Below, one piece after another: positions 58,401-64,000 of a DNA stretch of 64,000 nucleotides (the stretch's first letter is position 1; each line of letters starts with the position of its first letter). The notes under the pieces were generated by a model. The model ran no database searches, had not been told where the DNA came from, and saw only the letters and a list, made by a program, of their open reading frames with translations. Source of the stretch: Liolophura sinensis (lineage: Eukaryota > Mollusca > Polyplacophora > Chitonida > Chitonidae). The position numbers and the translations under genes are program-made. The stretch covers positions 61,423,249-61,487,248 of the forward strand of contig NC_088295.1 of NCBI RefSeq assembly GCF_032854445.1, given 5' to 3'.

Positions 58401-61400
58401 TTAAATGCAGCCTGGGTAAGTGTTACTGAGAGCAAATAGAATTTCAAAGCACATTAGTTTCAATCCATTTCTTTATATTATGTGCAGCTGTATTACAACA
58501 TTAATGCAACGTCTTCGAAAGCCAAGGTACAGATGTAACTAAGTACATATTAACTTTTACACGAATATTGAAAATGACATATATGTTTGATTCACGAAAA
58601 AAGTAATTGATAACTGAAAAAAGATGTAATACAAATTGTTAAATAAAATAATCTTCAGCATCATTGCGCATCTAATGGTTAATTGTGCCTTTGTTAATTA
58701 TACAGCATGTGAGTTATAGCACTGTGTTGTTTTCCGTGAACAGGAAGTAGAGAGCAGACGAACCAAGTGACACATTATCTAGATGGATCAGGAGTTTATG
58801 GCAGCAACGATTTCATAGCCAATGACCTGAGACGTTTCACCGGAGGTAGGTACACGTACACCCATGCGCAGTTCACATCAGGTAAACACGTGAATACCCG
58901 AGATGACCGCATTTAGAATGGCACAATCGTCTGAGGACAATGGGGAAATTGTGGTAAAAATTAGATTAAATTATACACGTGTCGACATAATTCATACCAA
59001 GCTTAATGAACAGTTCAGCAAGATACAGGCCTCACGCAACGAGACATACATCAGAAAAGTTCAAACTATATAGTTCTCATCACAAAATTTAGACAAATCC
59101 ACAACGAAACGTTGCCCCATATAAATAAATATATACAAAATATATATAAATCAAGCTGTTGGATAGGTTTGTGTCCCTGACAAATGTCACGTGTAAAGAT
59201 AGCCGAAGTAGCACTACTGTGTCATAACGCAGTGACGTCATTTTGCACTAGGACGTCATTCTGTTATCGCAATGAGATAACTACAAAACTGCGTGAATTG
59301 AAAACTTCAAATCTACCACCGACATGGGGTAGAAGACAACTCTGCTTGGTCATGTACCTACATGTACTGGAGAACATAGATTCAACTGAAGATTTATCAT
59401 ACAGCTAAAAGATAATCATGGCTCAGACATGTGTATATTGCTGTTGTATATCCAAAACTTTTACGAGGTTATAACTACTCTTCATTCCATGACTCCATGC
59501 GGTATTAAATGTTGTTTTCCCTACAACATCTGCCTTGCTAATTTTAATGACATGGCCGGAATTAACATACGTATATCTCTATTGTAGGGCTACTCAAATC
59601 CGCCATAGCACCGGATGGACGCGAACTACTGTTACAAGATCCAAGTTTGACAGGAACCTTTGCATGTCGCTCTGCAGCTGGCAGCAATCACCATTGCTTC
59701 TCAGCTGGTAAGTCAGCTTTGGTTAATCTCTACCTCGTTTCAGAAGTCAACAAAAAATTTTCTCTCTTTTTTTATATTTAAATTTATAGTGCTTTCTATT
59801 ATGACTATTGCTGGTCTATTAGCTATAGTGTGAAACATTCCGGAATACGGCGTTCCACCCAAAATCTAATAAATATATGAATACGTCGAAATAAATAAAA
59901 GTGGTCAAAGTATGCTGCCAGACGAACGAATGGACAGAAAGCCATAAACTCACAGCGATCACACTGGCAAGAGGCTTATATCTCATTATGCTAGGGTATA
60001 GACACGGAAATAAGATAAAACAGAACTACTCCGTCTTAGCATGAATTGCGTTACTGAAACAGTACTGAGCAGCTCTGAATATAAAATTAGCAGCTCTTGC
60101 ACAAAGCCCAATGAAGTTGGCGGGAAAAATTGCTTGCTATCCTAATTATTAAATAAAGCACTGGATCAGCCATGGATTTGAGGCTGATACCGTACATAAT
60201 TTCTTTTCTGGTCAGTGCTGAATTAAAGTCTGTATAAATACATCACAGTTCTTTTATTACCTCTGACATATATGTCCACTAGGTGATGTTCGAGTGAACC
60301 AGAACCCGAGTTTAGCCTTCATTCACACTCTTCTACTAAGGGAGCACAATAGAGTGGCAAGGGCGTTGGCGGCAATAAATCCCTTCTGGAATGACGAGAA
60401 ACTGTTTCAGGAGACCCGGCGAATAGTCACGGCAATTCTCCAGCATGTAACCTACGGCGAGTATCTTCCCGTCCTCATCTCGGAAGCGCTGGCCAGCGGG
60501 TTTGGATTACTGCCTCAAGCCAATGGCTACTTCACGGGCTATTCCAACAGGACGAATCCTGCCATCAGGAACGGATTTGTGGCCGCGGCGTATCGCTGTG
60601 GACACAGCAATATCGACGACTTCCTGGCCCCAGGCTTGGCTCTGTCACCCAACTTTAACAACCCGACGGCACTCTACAGCCCTGGCATCGACAACATCAC
60701 TCACGGGCTGACGGGCGGGCGACAACAAACCATGGATAGGCGTGACGCGGAAACCATCACCAATCGCCTTTTCGAAGGGGCCAGCGGAACAGGTACCGAC
60801 CTACCGGCCATTAACATCCAGCGAGGACGGGATCATGGCTTACCGTCTTACAACGACTACAGAGAGTTTTGTGGATACCCACGGGCCGTTCGGTTTTCAG
60901 TAAGAGATGGAGGCCTTATTCACCACACTACAGACTCCGTTATAAGACTGTCTCGCCTTTACGAGTAAGTTTGAGTCTAGCTGAGTCTAAATATAAGCCG
61001 CTTTTATTCTTTATCTCCAGATACTATTATTTCAAGCTATTGTTGAGATAAAACAAGCACCTAGGGGTATCAACTTCTGTCAGAAACTCTTTAATGCAGC
61101 TTAATTCTATACATAATCATTTTGTGTAAAGCAGTTTTCGCTCACTTATTTATGTGTAACTGGTGAAAAACCAAATCAATATTGAATTGTCCAGACAAGT
61201 TCTTCATATATATAAAGTCTACAACAATGTTTAGGTCACACTTAAATTAACAAACTCAATCTTCAAACCGCAAAACTATGACATAACTGCCTATATATCC
61301 TGTATTATAGCATCAATGCCTGTATATCCTTGTATTAAATTATCAAAAAGAAGAGTTTCTTTTAACCCTTGGACTTCTTGCTTTTATTCCAGATCTGTCG

Positions 61401-62611
61401 ATGACATCGATGCTTGGACAGGAATGTCGTCAGAGAAGCGTATAGAAGGTGGTGTATTTGGGCCAACAGCTGCCTGTCTCGTCGGGCTTCAGTTTAACTT
61501 TCTCAAAACTGGAGACAGATTTTTCTACGAAAATGATGTCCCTGAAACCAGGTTCTCTTTAGGTAATTATAACAAGTGAATAAATAGCCCAAATACAAGG
61601 CAAAAAAGTACAATGTTTAATAACTTTTCGAAAAACATTTTCTTCCTGTATGCTTTAGTATGTTATTTCACATAGACCGACGCCTTTGTGGCGAGAGTCA
61701 GTATTCTTGAGGATATAGAGGTATAAGCTTTCTTGATGATTTACATTACATGCATCGTTTTGGTTATACTTCTATTGTTGTTTAAATGTTTGAATATTCA
61801 TTCCTTTGCCTGTACAAAGATGTGTCACACAGGAATGCAATATAACCAGTTTTCTTACGCTGATGTCTTGGTCGTATGTCATATTTTCCATGTTTGTGTT
61901 TTTTTCAGGACAACTTGACGCCATCAGAAAAGTGACCTTGTCCGGTTTGGTCTGTGTTAATACTGGGAGACAATTCATCACGAAGAATTCATTTAGGACA
62001 CCGTCTAGCGAGTGAGTACACGTTTACATATACATGAACATATCAGCCAGTATTAATACGTGGCGGAAAATTGATTTTATTCTACATGACAGTACCTAGC
62101 AGGAAATTTTCGACAGCTTGAGCGAGAACTGAAGAGCTAAGATTGTATGTTATGTTTGCATACAAAAAAGACAAGTTGACATCTACCCGAGTACAATACG
62201 CAAACAAATTTAACATGAAGTGATTTTGTTTTTCTATTCGTTCTTTGCAGAAATCCTACCGTCCATTGTTCCACCATTCCGACTTTAGATCTGTCACCTT
62301 GGAAGGCGAGCAGTTGTATCGACGGGGGTTGGAGCCCTTGGCAGGCCTGGGGCAGTTGTTCACAGTTCGGTCTTTCCTTCCGATATCGTTTCTGTGACAA
62401 CCCAGTGAAGAACGCATGCGGAAAAGACTGTGAGGGGCTCCCCTGGGAATACCGCGAATGCGTATTTACCGGAATTGCCAACCAGGGTCGAAAAAATGGC
62501 GCCCCGGTGAATACCAACGTACAAAAATTGAACGCCACGGATCCTGCCGACCAAAGTAAAATCTTTGAACTTGCGAAGTCACTAGCTCCGGATGGAGTAT
62601 TCCCAAACTGA
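52442..62611 (+). CDS. Secreted animal haem peroxidase with C-terminal thrombospondin type 1 domain
   Basis: Thirteen in-phase exons: 52442-52458, 53977-54464, 54793-54910, 55394-55608, 56071-56253, 56877-56946, 58300-58415, 58744-58845, 59588-59707, 60283-60964, 61393-61562, 61909-62011 and 62251-62611. They encode 914 residues. The ATG sits in ACCATGG. A signal peptide (about 1-25) precedes a Pro/Thr/Ser-rich stretch (about 28-90). The peroxidase domain spans about 225-790. It has [17 protein letters not shown] with distal His331, and REQ (405-407). [15 protein letters not shown] with proximal His584 and [15 protein letters not shown] follow. Family enzymes use H2O2 to oxidise halides or phenols. 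The Asp that binds haem covalently in mammalian peroxidases is Ser330. A TSP1 domain follows at 821-866 (WSPWQAW, then five Cys). Related invertebrate proteins act in adhesion, immunity or matrix cross-linking; the role here is inferred. Confidence 0.92.
52459..53976 (+). other. Peroxidase intron 1
   Basis: A 1.5-kb AT-rich intron between the 17-nt coding exon and exon 2. No repeats or other genes are recognised; open frames on the - strand across 52.2-53.1 kb look incidental. Confidence 0.65.
54955..55223 (-). mobile_element. SINE B copy in peroxidase intron 3
   Basis: On the - strand: CTCTTCGGTGGCCTAATGG, TTAGAGAGTCC, a GGGGATCAAACC B-box region and GGGTCATACC, followed by the family body. 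It gives the uninterrupted version of the element that is split at 5733-6325. Confidence 0.85.
56071..56253 (+). CDS. Peroxidase exon 5 (distal haem side)
   Basis: Codes [17 protein letters not shown]. The His331-Asp332 pair corresponds to the distal His and calcium-binding Asp of the family. Residue 330 is Ser where mammalian enzymes have the haem-linked Asp. Confidence 0.92.
56744..56792 (-). mobile_element. SINE B/C tail fragment
   Basis: GCTTGGGGTTTAATGTCGTAC and CATATGACGGCGA match the common 3' end of families B and C only. Confidence 0.65.
57491..57751. mobile_element. MITE family TACACT, copy 3 (best preserved), in peroxidase intron 6
   Basis: The left end TACACTAAAAAAATAATCTG and the right end CTGTATTTTTTTTAGTGTA are inverted repeats, flanked by TA on each side as in Tc1/mariner-type insertions. 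About 257 bp with no coding frame. Inner repeats AACAGAAATTATGTTG and CAACAGACTTTTTGTT extend the palindromic structure. Confidence 0.82.
58109..58216 (+). mobile_element. SINE A 3' half in peroxidase intron 6
   Basis: GGGTCGTGGGTTTCCCCCGG, GAAATATTCTTGAGAACGGC and CCAATCAAATAAATAAATG. The region just downstream repeats GGCGTAAATAAATAAATGAA, a small tail duplication. Confidence 0.8.
58846..59587 (+). other. Peroxidase intron 8
   Basis: AT-rich, with no recognised element. The 74-codon open frame at 59184-59408 has no homology that I can name. Confidence 0.6.
59708..60282 (+). other. Peroxidase intron 9
   Basis: AT-rich. A weak SINE A-like trace (GTGAAACATTCCGGAATACGG to AATAAATATATGAA) occurs near 59830-59880, too diverged to call. 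Confidence 0.5.
60283..60964 (+). CDS. Peroxidase exon 10 (proximal haem side)
   Basis: The largest exon, 682 nt. It begins [20 protein letters not shown] and contains [16 protein letters not shown] (proximal His584) and [20 protein letters not shown]. All are hallmark blocks of the animal peroxidase fold. Base composition here is visibly more GC-rich than in the surrounding introns. Confidence 0.96.
62251..62611 (+). CDS. Peroxidase terminal exon with TSP1 domain
   Basis: After the end of the peroxidase fold it codes [13 protein letters not shown], then [16 protein letters not shown] and WEYREC. The WxxWxxW signature and the CDNP...C..C pattern resemble the ADAMTS-type thrombospondin repeat, although the usual CG after the first Cys reads FG. 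A hydrophilic tail of about 48 residues follows, ending DGVFPN. Confidence 0.88.
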
Positions 62612-64000
62612 CATTCTAAAACCAGAAAAGACTAAATCCGGTGTTGGTGGCTGAACTTAACTTTCTTAAAGTAAGAGGAATATTCGTACAGTCAGAGGAA
62701 GAATCTTTACACAATTCAATTTTATCAAATTTTGTTTATATATTTATAAATATGTCTGTGTACAGTGAATGTTATCCGTTTTATATATTAAAAACCCAAA
62801 ATCATAAATGTCTTTCATTATTGGTGTTCAAGACTATCTATTGTTGACAATGTCAGCGTATTTGACAAATATTTTAGGCATGTATACATAACTCACAAAT
62901 TTTAACAAGGGTATGACAAGCGTTAAATGCGTCTATTAGTAGAGGTACTTGATTTTAATTGGTAATTAATTGATTTCCGTATGGATCTGCTTCCGTATGA
63001 AGTCCCATAAAGCTAGCCTATGTTTTAATGTTTAATGTTTAATGTTTAATGTTTAGAATCACTTTCTAAGACATTTGAAGACACGTATATTTACTTTCGT
63101 TGTAACTCGTCTGCATCGGAATTAATGGCGGAGGGACAAGATTCAACTGGTGACCACTTTGAATTTTCCCCTCTATTTGCAGCCACTTATTCTCCCTTTC
63201 AGTTTTATCATTATCAGAAATTACCTCTTCTCTTCGCGATTATCATACAATAAATACATTTCAGAGATATGCAGGCGTAGAGGATTATCGATTTTGGCTC
63301 AGGTAGTCAAAGCGCTGGCTTGCTGCAAGCAAAAGGCCATTGGCCCTTGAAGATTATCAGGTATAAGTTAAAGGCTCTGGTTTCGTCTGGTTTGTGAGGG
63401 TTGTTCAAACGAATATCTTCGAAGTCCATACGAGGAAAGGGACTAAGGCAAAGGTATGGAAACTGTCTTCAGGGTGAACTACGTCAACTACGGTGTGTGT
63501 TAAATAGCAACGGTGGTAATAAATAACAATAGTGAAGGAATGTATGAAGGCAACCAATGTCTTACAATACATAAAGTACTCGTGAGATCACCGCAGTATG
63601 TATACAAGGAGGGGGCTTTTGAGACGTGATGTATTGTTTGTGAGGTTTGGTGACATTAAATGACTGACGATGGTTATATGGGGTACAGTCCTGTACGTCG
63701 CACGTGAAAATATCCAACAGTAACTTTCCAAAGGTTTATTTATAGTTAATTCTAGATATCCCGGCTTCGTCCACCCACGGTATGTGTCTGGAGACTAGAG
63801 TTTAACAGTAATCGAAAAAGTACACTTGTAGACAAACTGTCAACACTTACAATCCACAAGGACCAGGGGAAATAACTCCTAACAGACATCGTTGGAGGTG
63901 ACAATTACTACGCACGTGTCTCTCGCAACTAACATCACTGTCAGTACACTTATATACACATCGTTTAGGTGTATCCAACATTTCGTCAGATCTACATTTG
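62612..64000. other. Peroxidase 3' flank
   Basis: The 3' UTR and intergenic sequence. No canonical polyadenylation signal lies close to the stop. Nothing else is recognised except the short tandem repeat at 63025-63055. Confidence 0.55.
63025..63055 (+). repeat. 7-bp tandem repeat (TTTAATG)
   Basis: TTTAATG is repeated about four times without interruption. Confidence 0.9.

Overview
The window looks like nuclear DNA from a lophotrochozoan animal, most probably a mollusc. The grounds are short exons with GT-AG introns, AT-rich introns and spacers, many copies of tRNA-headed SINEs of a type I associate with mollusc genomes, and abundant tandem repeats and MITEs. The species assignment is an inference. 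Three genes on the + strand can be reconstructed exon by exon, with splice phases that agree at every junction I joined. One decayed DNA transposon lies on the - strand.

Region 1 (1-9.1 kb) is the 3' half of a tubulin-tyrosine-ligase-like gene of the TTLL12 type: eight exons, 369 residues, with the 5' half outside the window. Its first visible intron (785-3811) holds three tandem arrays. The 3' end of the exon, including its 5' splice site, has been amplified as a 100-bp direct array. It recurs in inverted orientation as a 49-bp array whose transcript is antisense to that same splice site. A 35-bp array built on a palindrome follows. This intron is the most unusual structure in the window.

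Region 2 (9.1-16.7 kb) is intergenic, with a SINE, a SINE fragment and a 76-bp x 13 tandem array about 0.9 kb upstream of the next gene.

Region 3 (16.75-34.0 kb) is a five-exon gene for a 209-residue Ras-superfamily GTPase resembling RERG/RASL12. It has an intact P-loop and NKSD motif but a lost DxxG motif and no CAAX box. Its 11-kb first intron holds SINEs, a MITE and a long TA microsatellite.

Region 4 (37.8-40 kb) is a pogo/Tigger-like (DDE_1) transposase pseudogene on the - strand. Its C-terminal part contains an in-frame 51-bp x 17 minisatellite encoding Pro-rich 17-residue repeats. A SINE lies at its 5' break.

Region 5 (40-52.3 kb) is intergenic: SINE copies, two copies of a TA-flanked MITE family, a small hairpin element and a zinc-finger relic.

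Region 6 (52.3-62.6 kb) is a complete 13-exon gene for a secreted 914-residue animal haem peroxidase with a C-terminal thrombospondin type 1 domain. A perfect CRE palindrome and a TATA box lie just upstream. The remainder, to 64 kb, is 3' flank.

The three genes have no evident joint pathway; they are ordinary neighbours in a repeat-rich animal genome.
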